A stretch of DNA of 64,000 nt from VBDM01 sp964430565 (GTDB lineage: Bacteria; Pseudomonadota; Gammaproteobacteria; Burkholderiales; SG8-39): contig CAYSFD010000052.1 of the NCBI GenBank assembly GCA_964430565.1, positions 162,348 to 226,347 on the forward strand, given 5' to 3'. Made by a program: the position numbers and the translations under genes. Shown here piece by piece: positions 1 through 8,824 of this stretch. Positions within the stretch are counted from its first letter, which is position 1. Every line of letters begins with the position of its first letter. Under the pieces are notes generated by a model. The model was given only the letters and a program-made list of their open reading frames with translations. It made no database searches and had not been told where the DNA came from.

Positions 1-518
1 ACGCTGCGAACCTCGGCCTGCCCATCGCCATGGCCCTGGACGACGTGCGCGGCCAGTTCCTGGTCGCAGACGAGCTGTATCATCATCTGGTGGCGTTTCA
101 TCCCCTCGGGGGCGCGGCCCAAGTGATTCATCTGCGCGGCGACGACCGCAATCGTGTGACGAGCGTAGGCTCCGTCGCGCTGGCGCGCGGGGAGATCCAC
201 ATCGCCGATGTGCTGTGCCGGTGCGTCGTGGTGGTCGGGCGCGACGGCGCCGTGCGTTCCACCTACGGGCACCAGCAGCTCGGCCAGCCGGGCGCGATCG
301 CGATCGACCGACACGAGCGCGTGTTCGTCGCCGACGCCTCGGACGGCGGCATCAAAGTGTTCGCGGCCGGCCGGTTGGTCGATAACGTTCCTTTCGCGGC
401 GCTCGGGGTGCGCGAAGCGGGCGACCTGTGGGTGAGCGAGTCCAGGCTGGTCGTGGCGGACGGTGCCGGCGCGAGGGTGGCGATCATGCGGATCGCGCCG
501 CCCGCGCCGGGCGGGTGA
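1..518 (+). CDS. NHL-repeat beta-propeller protein, 5' end outside window
   Basis: The reading frame is open from base 3 and ends at TGA 516-518, so the start lies upstream of the window; the ATG at 30 is internal to the open frame. The visible ~170 residues contain repeated short strands of the type VFVADASDGGIKVF, the signature of NHL beta-propeller blades. The product resembles the lipoprotein that starts 4 bases later, so the two probably arose by duplication or act together. NHL propellers usually serve as extracytoplasmic scaffolds. The link to electron transfer comes only from the cytochrome gene downstream. No catalytic motif is visible. Confidence 0.7.
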   Translation, partial: AANLGLPIAMALDDVRGQFLVADELYHHLVAFHPLGGAAQVIHLRGDDRNRVTSVGSVALARGEIHIADVLCRCVVVVGRDGAVRSTYGHQQLGQPGAIAIDRHERVFVADASDGGIKVFAAGRLVDNVPFAALGVREAGDLWVSESRLVVADGAGARVAIMRIAPPAPGG

Positions 519-522
519 CGAG

Positions 523-1641
523 ATGGCTGCGGCCTGGAAGATGACCCGGCAGACGAAAGCGCGCGGCAGCGCCTGCGCGACGGCGTTCGCGCTGTGCATT
601 CTGTTGGGTGCCTGCACATCGGCGCCTCCGCGCGTGCTGCACTTCGGCATGGAGGACGCGCCGGAAGGCAAACGCCTCATGTGGCCACAGGCGCCGGAGG
701 TGCCGCGCTTCATGTACGCCGGGCAGCTCGTCGGCGAGGCGAACTTCAGGGACGCATCCGCGGGAGCAGGCGGTTTTGCCGGGTTTCTGCGACGGCTCGC
801 AGAATTCGTGGTGGGCGAGAAGCTCCCCACCGTGCTGCAGCGACCGCAATCCGGGGCGGTTGACGCGGCGGGCCGGATCTTTGTCACCGACGCCAGTCGC
901 CAGGCGGTCTTCGTGTTCGATCCCGTAGCGGGAGGCCTGGCCGTGTGGGACAAGGCGGAGGGACTCGCCAATTTCATCGCGCCGGTCGGAATAACGTTGG
1001 GCCCGGATGGCCAGCTGCTGGTGGCGGATGCCGAACTTGGCATCGTCGCGCGCCTCGACGCAGAAGGGAATCCCGGACGCGCGATCGGGCGCGGCCTGCT
1101 CAAGCGGCCGACCGGGCTCGCCTACGATGCGGCGCAGCGACGCCTCTTCGTCGCCGACACGCGTGGCCACGACATCAAAGTGTTCGACGACGACGGGCGG
1201 CTGGTGAAGATCATCGGCCGGCAGGGCGACGGGCCGGGAGAATTCAATTTCCCGACTCATCTTGCCTTCGCGAACGGCGAGCTGTACGTCACGGACAGCA
1301 TGAACAGCCGCATCCAGGTGTTTGCCGATGGCGGCGATCGCGCGCGATTGACCTTCGGCAGGCGCGGACTCTACGTCGGCAATCTGGTGCGTCCCAAGGG
1401 CGTGACGGTCGACAGCGACGGCAACATCTACGTGGTCGAGTCCTACCACGATCATCTGCTGGTGTTCGATCAAGAGGGAAATTTCCTGATGTCGATCGGC
1501 GGCGTGGGGCAAGGAACCGGCAAGTTCTATCTGCCCGCCGGCGCGTGGACCGACAGCCGCAACCGCGTGTTTGTTTCCGACATGTTCAACGGGCGCGTGA
1601 CCGTGTTCCAGTATCTCGGGACGGGGGGCGGCGGTGAGTAA
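523..1641 (+). CDS. NHL-repeat lipoprotein
   Basis: About 372 residues with a lipoprotein signal: a basic N-region, a hydrophobic stretch and the lipobox LLGAC (Cys about residue 31). The rest is a chain of NHL blades (for example LFVADTRGHDIKVFDDDGR, LYVTDSMNSRIQVF and VFVSDMFNGRVTVF), enough for a six-bladed propeller. GGGTGA lies 4 bases before the ATG at 523; an ATG at 541 would also leave the lipobox intact. The 3' end overlaps the cytochrome gene by 8 bases, so the two are probably translationally coupled. A role as a membrane-anchored scaffold for the multiheme cytochrome is an inference. Confidence 0.8.
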   Translation: MAAAWKMTRQTKARGSACATAFALCILLGACTSAPPRVLHFGMEDAPEGKRLMWPQAPEVPRFMYAGQLVGEANFRDASAGAGGFAGFLRRLAEFVVGEKLPTVLQRPQSGAVDAAGRIFVTDASRQAVFVFDPVAGGLAVWDKAEGLANFIAPVGITLGPDGQLLVADAELGIVARLDAEGNPGRAIGRGLLKRPTGLAYDAAQRRLFVADTRGHDIKVFDDDGRLVKIIGRQGDGPGEFNFPTHLAFANGELYVTDSMNSRIQVFADGGDRARLTFGRRGLYVGNLVRPKGVTVDSDGNIYVVESYHDHLLVFDQEGNFLMSIGGVGQGTGKFYLPAGAWTDSRNRVFVSDMFNGRVTVFQYLGTGGGGE

Positions 1642-4198
1642 CCGGCGGATCGTGCTCGGCGCGCTATGGGCTGCGATTTGTGCCGCGGCGGCGGGCGCGG
1701 CTTCGGGGGCGCCCGTCGCCGACGTGCGCAACACCAAGCACAACCTTTCGGTAACCAGTCCGGGCACCGTGAAGGCGGTTTCCGAGACGCAGGTGTGCGC
1801 GTTTTGCCATACGCCGCACGCCGCGACGCCCGGCGTCACGCCGCTGTGGAACCGTGCGCTGTCGAACGCTACCTACACGCCGTATACGTCGTCCTCGCTC
1901 GACGCCAACGCGATCCAGGGCTCGCTCGACCAGCCGGGAGGCAGCTCCAAGCTGTGCCTGTCGTGCCACGACGGCACGCTCGCGATCGGCAGCGTCAACG
2001 TGCTGGGCGGACAGGGCTCTGCCGCGACGCCGGGGACGGTTTCCATCCCGACGACCGGCACAGGCAGCGGCGGCGCGATGCCGGGAGGCGCGGGCACGGC
2101 GACCGGATTTACGCGCAGCCTCGGCGTGGATCTCAGCAACGACCATCCTATTTCCCTCAACTACACGAGCGCGCTCGCCGTGCGCGACGGCGAATTGCGT
2201 CCGGTGGACGCCAGTCAGAAGTGGCCCCCGGGCAGCGGCAACGTCGTCGGCGTGCGCTCGCCGGGTTACCGCCCGGCTGTGCCGCTGGAGGCGACCGGCA
2301 CCGGGGGCGTGGGTCAACTGCAGTGCGGGACCTGCCACGATCCGCACCTGCGCGAGACCGACACGAGCCGCGGCAACCAGAAATTCCTTCGCCAGAATCG
2401 CTTCCAGGAAGCGGTGCCCGGCAACACGTATGACGCGGCGGGCGACATCATCTGTCTGGCGTGCCACGACAGGAACCAGGCCAGCGGCGTATGGGCGTAC
2501 TCGGCGCACGCCAACCCGCTGGTCGCGACGCAGACCTACCTCTCGGTGCCCGCAGCGCAGCGGGAGTTTCCGTCGAGCCTTCCGGTGTGGAAGGCGGCCT
2601 GCCTGAACTGCCACGATACGCACACGGCGCAGGGTGCGCGGCGGCTGCTGCGCGAGGGTACCGACAGCGTGACCATACCGAAATCCGGCGGCAACGCCGC
2701 TCTCGAGCAGACCTGCTACCAGTGCCATACCGATGGCGCGTCGAGCATCGTCACTCCGAGCGCGACGGTCCCCAACATCCGCAACGATTTCCAGCTCGCA
2801 CGGCGCATGCCCGTCGCCTCGAGCGATCAGGCTGCCGGGAGCGAAGTGCACGACATCGGCGGCAACTTCACCGACGGGGGATTCGTCGATTGCACCCATG
2901 CATCGAACCGATGCGGAGCGGACATGCTCGAGTCGCGCACCAGGCTGGGAGTGGGGAACACCAACAACCGCCACGCGGAGTGCAGCGATTGTCACAATCC
3001 GCACCGCGTGGTCAAGTTCCGCGATTTTCGCGGCAACCCGCCGGGCAGCATTTCCGGCATGCCCGACGCGGGGGGCACGCACGCGCACACGGATACCGCC
3101 GGCTATACGCACACCAACATCGCCTCCGGCGTCCTGCGCGGTACCTGGGGCGTGGAGCCGCTGTTCGGAAGCGCGTCGTTTCAAAGCCTGCCGTCGAGCT
3201 ATCTGGTCAAGCGCGGCGATCCCGGAACGAGCGTGGATGCGAGCCCGGGTGCCATACATGTGACACGCGAATACCAGATCTGCCTCAAGTGCCATTCGGA
3301 TTACGGCTACAGCGACAACAACATCCATCCGGTCGGCAACCGGCCCAACCTCGGTTATCCGGGCGGCACGCCCGCCGGCACCAACAATCTTTCGCAGTAC
3401 ACCAACCAGGCGAAGGAGTTCCAGGCCCCGCTTTCTCACCGCGGCGAGGTCACCACCACCGACTCGGGTGCCGCCCTGGCGTACTCGACCCGCAACCACC
3501 GGTCCTGGCACCCGGTGATCGACTCGACCGGGCGCACGCCCGCGGTCCGGGGGGGCCTGAGCGCCAACAACTGGAACCTGCCGTGGCGCAACGCGGTGGG
3601 CATCCAGACCATGTACTGCAGCGACTGTCACGGCTCGAACGTCGCTTCGACTTCGTCGGTCGTCCCCGACGGGGGCGAGAATGGCAACCCCTGGGGACCG
3701 CACGGCTCGACCAACAACTTTATCCTCAAGGGCGCCTGGAATACGTCCACCGGCACCGGGCAGCAGGCGGCCGGCCTGTGTTTCAAGTGCCACAGCTACA
3801 CGATCTATGCGACGCGCGCCGACACCCGCACGGGCTTCTGGCTGACCGACCGAGGCGAGGACGGGCACTCGCTGCACGCCGACCGGATCGGACGCTCGCG
3901 CTGCAACTGGTGCCATGTCGCCGTGCCGCACGGCTGGAAGAACAAGGCGCTCCTGGTGAACCTCAACGACGTCGGCCCCGAGGCCGGGCTGGCAGCGGGA
4001 ACGCAGGTGCGCAACAACACCACCGCGGCCTACAACAGCGGCCCGTATTACATGAACGCGCTGCTGAAGATCCGCACTTTTCGCGCAAGCGGACAGTGGA
4101 CCGAGGCCGACTGTGGCTCGGCGGGCGCGCCGGGCAACGGCCAGAGCGGACGCGACTGGATGCGCGACAGCAACGAGAACTGCGCCAACCCGCCATGA
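1634..4198 (+). CDS. Undecaheme c-type cytochrome (11 CXXCH motifs)
   Basis: 854 residues from a GTG start that overlaps the end of the NHL lipoprotein gene. A Sec signal peptide (MSNRR then a hydrophobic run to about residue 25) is followed by eleven CXXCH heme-binding motifs between residues ~55 and ~760: CAFCH, CLSCH, CGTCH, CLACH, CLNCH, CYQCH, CSDCH, CLKCH, CSDCH, CFKCH and CNWCH. Many extra His residues could be distal ligands. No catalytic signature of nitrite, hydroxylamine or tetrathionate enzymes was recognised, so an electron-conduit role at the periplasm or outer surface is more likely. A 925-codon open frame on the opposite strand is a shadow of GC-rich coding sequence. Confidence 0.9.
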   Translation: MSNRRIVLGALWAAICAAAAGAASGAPVADVRNTKHNLSVTSPGTVKAVSETQVCAFCHTPHAATPGVTPLWNRALSNATYTPYTSSSLDANAIQGSLDQPGGSSKLCLSCHDGTLAIGSVNVLGGQGSAATPGTVSIPTTGTGSGGAMPGGAGTATGFTRSLGVDLSNDHPISLNYTSALAVRDGELRPVDASQKWPPGSGNVVGVRSPGYRPAVPLEATGTGGVGQLQCGTCHDPHLRETDTSRGNQKFLRQNRFQEAVPGNTYDAAGDIICLACHDRNQASGVWAYSAHANPLVATQTYLSVPAAQREFPSSLPVWKAACLNCHDTHTAQGARRLLREGTDSVTIPKSGGNAALEQTCYQCHTDGASSIVTPSATVPNIRNDFQLARRMPVASSDQAAGSEVHDIGGNFTDGGFVDCTHASNRCGADMLESRTRLGVGNTNNRHAECSDCHNPHRVVKFRDFRGNPPGSISGMPDAGGTHAHTDTAGYTHTNIASGVLRGTWGVEPLFGSASFQSLPSSYLVKRGDPGTSVDASPGAIHVTREYQICLKCHSDYGYSDNNIHPVGNRPNLGYPGGTPAGTNNLSQYTNQAKEFQAPLSHRGEVTTTDSGAALAYSTRNHRSWHPVIDSTGRTPAVRGGLSANNWNLPWRNAVGIQTMYCSDCHGSNVASTSSVVPDGGENGNPWGPHGSTNNFILKGAWNTSTGTGQQAAGLCFKCHSYTIYATRADTRTGFWLTDRGEDGHSLHADRIGRSRCNWCHVAVPHGWKNKALLVNLNDVGPEAGLAAGTQVRNNTTAAYNSGPYYMNALLKIRTFRASGQWTEADCGSAGAPGNGQSGRDWMRDSNENCANPP

Positions 4199-4226
4199 TC
4201 GAAGCGAACGGCTCCAGGGACTTCCC

Positions 4227-5246
4227 GTGAGCGCGAACGAAGGTCGCGTGGACGTCGCGATCGTGCCGGGCCGCCGGGCCGCAGCGGCGTGGCTCGAGCG
4301 CCTCGCCTCGCTCAAGCTGACCCTGGTGGTGCTGGTCCTGCTCGGCGCCGGCGTGGTCGCGAAAGGCGCCGCGGATCCCGGACCGGTCTGGCCGGTGGTG
4401 GCGCCGCTCGCGCTGGGGGCCCTCAATCTCGGCGCATCCATAGCGATCCATCCCGTGTTCCGCCGGCAAACTGCACTGCTCGTTTTTCATCTGGCGCTGC
4501 TGGCGATCGTGCTGCTGGCGGCCGCGGGGCAACTCACCTACCTCAAGGGGCAGCTGGAGCTCGCCGAAGGCGAGGTCTTTACCGGCCAACTCACGCGCAG
4601 CGAAAGCGGGCCGTGGCACCGCCCGAAGCTGGAGCTCGCGCAGTTCGCCAACGAAGGCTTTTCCATCCGCTACGAAAAGGGCGTGCGCCGGGCCGAAACG
4701 CGCAACGCCGTGCGCTGGCTGGACGAGGCCGGACACGAGCAGCGCGCCCTGGTCGGCGACAACCAGCCGCTGGTGCTCCACGGCTACCGCTTCTACACCA
4801 GCTTCAACAAGGGCTATGCGCCGGTATTCGTGTGGCATCCCGCGGGAGGCGCGCCGCAGCGCGGCACCCTCAACCTGCCCGCCTACCCTCTGCACGAATA
4901 CCGGCAGGCCCAGGAGTGGACCTTGCCCGGCACACAGGCAGCGCTGTGGACCATGCTGCAATTCGACGAGGTGTTGCTCGATCCGGAGCGGGTGTCGCAG
5001 TTCCGCCTGCCCGAGCGGCACACGCTGGTGGTCCGGGTCGGCGGGGCGCGACACGAGCTCGCGCCGGGCTCGCGCCTGACGCTGCCGCAGGGCGTGCTGG
5101 TGTACGAGCGGCTGAGCACGTGGATGGGCTACACGGTGTTCTATGACTGGACCCTGCCGTGGCTGTTGGTCGCGTGCGCGCTCGCGGTCGCGAGCCTTGC
5201 CTGGCATTTCTGGAAAATGTTCGCGGCGCAGCCGTGGGACCGGTGA
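4227..5246 (+). CDS. resB: ResB-like cytochrome c biogenesis protein
   Basis: 339 residues from GTG 4227, preceded by AGGGA; an in-frame ATG at 4113 lies inside the cytochrome gene and is not needed. Three hydrophobic helices occur in the first ~110 residues and one near the C-terminus, with a ~190-residue extracytoplasmic region between them. This is the ResB/Ccs1 layout of System II cytochrome c maturation, which with CcsA delivers heme to CXXCH apocytochromes. It starts 28 bases after the cytochrome stop and 3 bases before the CcsA-like gene. That suggests maturation machinery dedicated to the 11-heme cytochrome. Confidence 0.82.
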   Translation: MSANEGRVDVAIVPGRRAAAAWLERLASLKLTLVVLVLLGAGVVAKGAADPGPVWPVVAPLALGALNLGASIAIHPVFRRQTALLVFHLALLAIVLLAAAGQLTYLKGQLELAEGEVFTGQLTRSESGPWHRPKLELAQFANEGFSIRYEKGVRRAETRNAVRWLDEAGHEQRALVGDNQPLVLHGYRFYTSFNKGYAPVFVWHPAGGAPQRGTLNLPAYPLHEYRQAQEWTLPGTQAALWTMLQFDEVLLDPERVSQFRLPERHTLVVRVGGARHELAPGSRLTLPQGVLVYERLSTWMGYTVFYDWTLPWLLVACALAVASLAWHFWKMFAAQPWDR

Positions 5247-5249
5247 CAC

Positions 5250-6062
5250 ATGGCGACTGAATTGCAGCTGCTGTGGGCGGCATTGATGCTCTACACGCTG
5301 GCGGGCTCGACCGCGATCGGCGCCACCGTGCTCGCAAGGCGACCGGAGCGGCTCGTGCTGGCGATGATCCTGATCGGTCTCGCCGCGCACACGCTCTCGA
5401 TCGGGCTGCGCTGGGAGCGGCTCGGCCATGGGCCGTTCATCACGATGTTCGAGATCCTGTCGAGCAACGTGTGGAGCCTGCTCCTGATATTTGCGCTCGC
5501 ATATTGGCGGGTGCCGGCGGTGCGGCCCGCGGCGACGGTCGTCATGCCCGTGCTGTTCGTGATGATGGCGTGGCTGCTCGTGACCAGCCCGGGCGAAGGG
5601 CACTATCCGCCGACCTATCGCACGGGTTGGCTCTACGTGCACGTCTTTTTCGGCAAGGTTTTTCTGGGCTCGGTGCTGGTCGCGGTCGGCATCGCGGGGC
5701 TGATTCTGCTGCGTCACGCCGGGATTGGCGTGACGCGCCTGACCCGGCTGCCCGACAGCGTGCGGCTGGAGAACCTCGCGTTCCGGTTCATGATCCTGGG
5801 GTTCATCTTCGAGACGCTGATGCTGATCGCCGGCGCAATCTGGGCGCAGGACGCGTGGGGCCGCTACTGGGCGTGGGACCCTCTCGAGACGTGGTCGTTT
5901 ACGACCTGGATCGCCCTCGCGTTCTTCATCCACCTGCGCGTCACGTTCAAGCTCCGGCCGCAGCACGGCGCGGCACTGATCGTGGCGGTGTTCGTACTGG
6001 CATTCCTGACATTTTTCGGCGTGCCTTTCGTTTCGACGGCGCCCCACAAGGGGGCCGTGTGA
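5250..6062 (+). CDS. ccsA: CcsA/CcmC-family heme handling protein
   Basis: 270 residues, almost entirely transmembrane segments. The tryptophan-rich heme-handling motif is clear near residues 200-215 (WGRYWAWDPLETWSFTTW), and conserved His residues flank it (YVHVFFGK upstream, FFIHLRV downstream) as in the CcsA/CcsB family. With the ResB-like protein just upstream it forms the System II heme export and ligation complex in the inner membrane. The stop overlaps the GTG of the TPR gene by 4 bases. Confidence 0.85.
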   Translation: MATELQLLWAALMLYTLAGSTAIGATVLARRPERLVLAMILIGLAAHTLSIGLRWERLGHGPFITMFEILSSNVWSLLLIFALAYWRVPAVRPAATVVMPVLFVMMAWLLVTSPGEGHYPPTYRTGWLYVHVFFGKVFLGSVLVAVGIAGLILLRHAGIGVTRLTRLPDSVRLENLAFRFMILGFIFETLMLIAGAIWAQDAWGRYWAWDPLETWSFTTWIALAFFIHLRVTFKLRPQHGAALIVAVFVLAFLTFFGVPFVSTAPHKGAV

Positions 6063-6640
6063 CAAGCCGGGACGCGCCGCGACGCCGGAAGCCGCCCGAC
6101 GCGCGCTGGCGGGCGCTGGCGCTGGCCGTCATCATTGTCGCCGCGGGGGGCCTCGCCGTTGCCGCGGTGTCCGATAGCGGTCTGTTTGCCCGGCGCTCCT
6201 CGACGGCCGACGCCTCACTCGATGCTCGCGCGCATGCGGGCGGCCCGGTCCAGCAGGAAATTCATCAACGCTTCCAGCAAGGGGTGGTCATGCTGCATGC
6301 GAAGCGCTACGAGCATGCCATGGTCGCCTTCCATCGCGTGCTGGAGCTCGATCCCGCGATGCCGGAAGCGCACGTCAACATGGGGTTTGCGCTGATCGGG
6401 CTGGAGCGCTACGGCGCCGCCCGCGACTTTTTCGAGAGTGCAATTGCCTTGCGCAAACAGCAGGTCAACGCCTACTACGGGCTGGCGGTCGCGCTCGACG
6501 GCCTGCGCGACCGGCCGGGCGCGATCGGCGCAATGCGTACCTTCGTTCACTTGAGCAGGCCTGAGGATCCGCACGCGCGCAAGGCGCGGGCCGCGCTGTG
6601 GGAGTGGGAGGCCGAGCGCGCCGCGGAGATGTCCCCATGA
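6059..6640 (+). CDS. Membrane-anchored TPR protein
   Basis: 193 residues from GTG 6059, overlapping the CcsA-like stop. A basic N-terminus (RDAPRRRKPP) precedes one transmembrane segment (about residues 20-40, ALAVIIVAAGGLAVAAV), then an extracytoplasmic part with about three TPR units (for example RYEHAMVAFHRVLELDPAMPEAHVNMGFALIGL). TPR subunits such as NrfG or CcmI present apocytochromes to heme ligation machineries, and the position between CcsA-like and TlpA-like genes fits that role. The stop overlaps the next ATG (ATGA). The exact partner is unknown. Confidence 0.75.
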   Translation: MTSRDAPRRRKPPDARWRALALAVIIVAAGGLAVAAVSDSGLFARRSSTADASLDARAHAGGPVQQEIHQRFQQGVVMLHAKRYEHAMVAFHRVLELDPAMPEAHVNMGFALIGLERYGAARDFFESAIALRKQQVNAYYGLAVALDGLRDRPGAIGAMRTFVHLSRPEDPHARKARAALWEWEAERAAEMSP

Positions 6641-7170
6641 CTCGGCGGACGAGCCGGCTCATCCGCGTACTTGCGGGCTTGCTGCTGCTCGCTGCCTGCG
6701 GTGAAGACACCGCGCGCGTGCCGCCGGGAATAGGCGCGCGGCTACCAACGATCATGCTGACCGATCTGGCGCGTGAAGCGCCCATCTCGACGGACGCGCT
6801 CCGTGGCACCGCGCTCGTCATCAATTTCTGGGCCACTTGGTGCGCACCCTGCCGCCACGAAATGCCGAGTCTTGAGCGTCTGTCGCGCCGACTTGCCGGA
6901 CGCGTGCGGGTCATCGGCGTCACGGTGGATCACGACCTGAACCTCGCGCGCGAGTTCATGCGTGCGCGCCGCCTCACGTTTCCCATCTACGCCGAGGGGG
7001 CGGAGAGACAATTGCAGTCGGCGCTGAGCGTGAGGACCTTGCCCGAAACGGTGCTGGTCAGCGCCGAGGGCACGATCGTCGCGCGGGTCGCGGGCGCGCG
7101 TGACTGGGACAGCGCCGAAGGAATGCAAGTGATTGAACGCGTGTTTGCGTCAAGTATGCCTCCCAGGTAG
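6637..7170 (+). CDS. TlpA/ResA-type thioredoxin lipoprotein
   Basis: 177 residues from ATG 6637 (ATGA overlap with the TPR gene). A signal with lipobox LLAAC is followed by a thioredoxin fold with active-site CXXC in FWATWCAPCRHEMP and the later cis-Pro region TLPETVLV. In System II organisms ResA or TlpA reduces the disulfide in apocytochrome CXXCH motifs before heme attachment. Its place at the end of the cytochrome/ResB/CcsA operon makes that the natural assignment. The Cys of the lipobox predicts membrane anchoring on the periplasmic side. Confidence 0.85.
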   Translation: MTRRTSRLIRVLAGLLLLAACGEDTARVPPGIGARLPTIMLTDLAREAPISTDALRGTALVINFWATWCAPCRHEMPSLERLSRRLAGRVRVIGVTVDHDLNLAREFMRARRLTFPIYAEGAERQLQSALSVRTLPETVLVSAEGTIVARVAGARDWDSAEGMQVIERVFASSMPPR

Positions 7171-7221
7171 CCCGGCATGGCTGCTTCGTCCGCTAAGGCG
7201 GTGACCGGGTACCCGGATCTT

Positions 7222-7262
7222 CTGATCTAAATCAAATGTCAGGACCCGGGCCTGCCCATAAT
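7222..7262 (+). promoter_or_regulatory. FNR-like box and -10 element before the kinase operon
   Basis: CTGAT-CTAA-ATCAA at 7222-7235 matches the FNR/ANR consensus TTGATNNNNATCAA at 9 of 10 positions. CATAAT at 7257-7262 is a plausible -10. Taking the start about 7 bases downstream, the box centre falls at about -41, where class II FNR-dependent activators bind. No good -35 is present, as expected for an activated promoter. The TTG of the kinase follows about 47 bases after the predicted start. The promoter reading is an inference from pattern only. Confidence 0.55.
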
Positions 7263-7315
7263 CGTCTTGCACGCCAGTCCGGGGCCAGCTGCCGGACGAC
7301 TGGGAGGGGGGTCGA

Positions 7316-8818
7316 TTGATTTTTGCCGGGCTTTTGACCAACGAATCGAAGAGCGGCTCGAACGCGGGCGCCCGCATATCGCTGCTTACCAAGGGGATCG
7401 CGGCGTTTGTAATCCTCGTGCTGTACATCGTATTGATCGGCGTCATGGTCGCGGAGCAGCGCGACGCGCTGCGCGCGACCGTCGAGCGGCAGCGTAGCGT
7501 GTTCGCGATGGAGGAAGCGCTCGCGCGCGTGAATTCCACGCTCGCTTACGCGATACTCAACGTCCACGAGGCCTACTCCAATCCCGCTTCCCGCGTGCGC
7601 GCGGAAACGATCGTGCTCGACATCGAAGCCCTTCAGGCCGGCTTGCAGGGAATCGAGGAGCGCTATCGCGCCGCTCGGCCGTGGATCTCCCGGCTCGAGC
7701 GCAATGTCGCGGGGGTCCGGTCCGAGTGGGGTGGCGCAAGCCTGGTTGAGCTCCGCGAAAGCCTGCACGAGCTGGTGGCGCAACTCGACGCCGTGACAGG
7801 CGAGGTTCGCGACTATCGCCACACGCTGTCCGAGGATTTTCGCGTCGTATACGACTCCATCACGCTCACGTCGCTCGTCATGGGGCTGCTTGGGGTCGTG
7901 ATCTTCGGCAGCGTGGTCATGCTCTTCTTTTCGCACATGGTGCGGGATATCCGCCGGCTGCAGGCGCGGGCCATGGAGGTGGTCACAGGTTATCGCGGCA
8001 CGCCGATCGAGGTGACCCGGCACGACGAGCTCGGCGCGCTGATGCAATCCGTCAACCGCATGCAGTCGGAACTGAGAGAGCGCGAGCGGCAACTGGAGAT
8101 AGCGCGCCAGCAGCGCTTTTACCACGAAAAAATGGCGGCAATCGGAGCCCTTGCCGCTGAAATCGCTCACGAGGTCAACAACCCTATCGCGGCGATCACA
8201 GGTATCGCCGAAGCAATCCACGACACGCGTCGCTCGTCGGCGTGCCCGCAGGGCGGGTGCCGGCCGGATCTCATCCTTGAGCACACGCGCCGGATCGGCC
8301 ATATCACCAGGCAGTTGGCGGAGATGACCACCCCGCACTCGCCAGAACCGCAACTGCTCGACCTCAACGCTCTCGTGCGCAACACGAGCGGTTTCGTCCG
8401 CTACGACGCGCGTTTCCGGAATGTCGAGTTCAGGCTCGACCTCGATCCGGACGTGCCTGCGGTGACCGCCATCGCCGATCACTTGACGCAGGTTCTGATG
8501 AATCTACTGATCAACGCCGCGGACGCGACCACCGGGATCGCCGACCGCACACCGGTGATCACCGTTGAAACCGGATGCGACGAGGCCGAGATCCAGCTCG
8601 TCATTGCAGACAACGGCTGCGGGATGGAGGCACAGACCCTGACGCGGGCGTTTGACGACGGATTCACCACCAAGCCGCCCGGTAAAGGCAGCGGGCTTGG
8701 TCTTTTCATGTGCCGGTCGCTCATCGAGGCAGCAGGCGGACGCATCGAGCTTGACTCGACGAAAGGGAGCGGCACTCGGGTCACGATTCGCTTGCCGCGC
8801 CCAACGGCGCAGGGTTGA
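7316..8818 (+). CDS. Membrane sensor histidine kinase, NtrB-like, with CX4C next to the H-box
   Basis: 500 residues from TTG 7316, preceded at 5 bases by a strong GGGAGGGGG ribosome site. Transmembrane helix 1 (residues ~25-45), a ~140-residue helical periplasmic domain, helix 2 (~185-210), a HAMP-like linker, then a DHp with phospho-acceptor His in AAEIAHEVNNPIAA. The ATP domain is complete: MNLLINAAD (N), DNGCGM (G1), FTTK (F) and GSGLGL (G2). An ACPQGGC segment lies in the DHp hairpin just after the H-box helix. It is 6 bases from the sigma-54 activator gene, its likely partner. The signal is unknown; the Cys pair suggests redox or metal. Confidence 0.85.
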   Translation: MIFAGLLTNESKSGSNAGARISLLTKGIAAFVILVLYIVLIGVMVAEQRDALRATVERQRSVFAMEEALARVNSTLAYAILNVHEAYSNPASRVRAETIVLDIEALQAGLQGIEERYRAARPWISRLERNVAGVRSEWGGASLVELRESLHELVAQLDAVTGEVRDYRHTLSEDFRVVYDSITLTSLVMGLLGVVIFGSVVMLFFSHMVRDIRRLQARAMEVVTGYRGTPIEVTRHDELGALMQSVNRMQSELRERERQLEIARQQRFYHEKMAAIGALAAEIAHEVNNPIAAITGIAEAIHDTRRSSACPQGGCRPDLILEHTRRIGHITRQLAEMTTPHSPEPQLLDLNALVRNTSGFVRYDARFRNVEFRLDLDPDVPAVTAIADHLTQVLMNLLINAADATTGIADRTPVITVETGCDEAEIQLVIADNGCGMEAQTLTRAFDDGFTTKPPGKGSGLGLFMCRSLIEAAGGRIELDSTKGSGTRVTIRLPRPTAQG

Positions 8819-8824
8819 AGCGCC

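Noticed and set aside
1664..4441. 925-codon open frame on the minus strand
   Set aside because: It lies wholly opposite the cytochrome gene and the start of the ResB gene. Its composition (Arg, Ala, Val rich) is the usual mirror of GC-rich coding, with no family motif.
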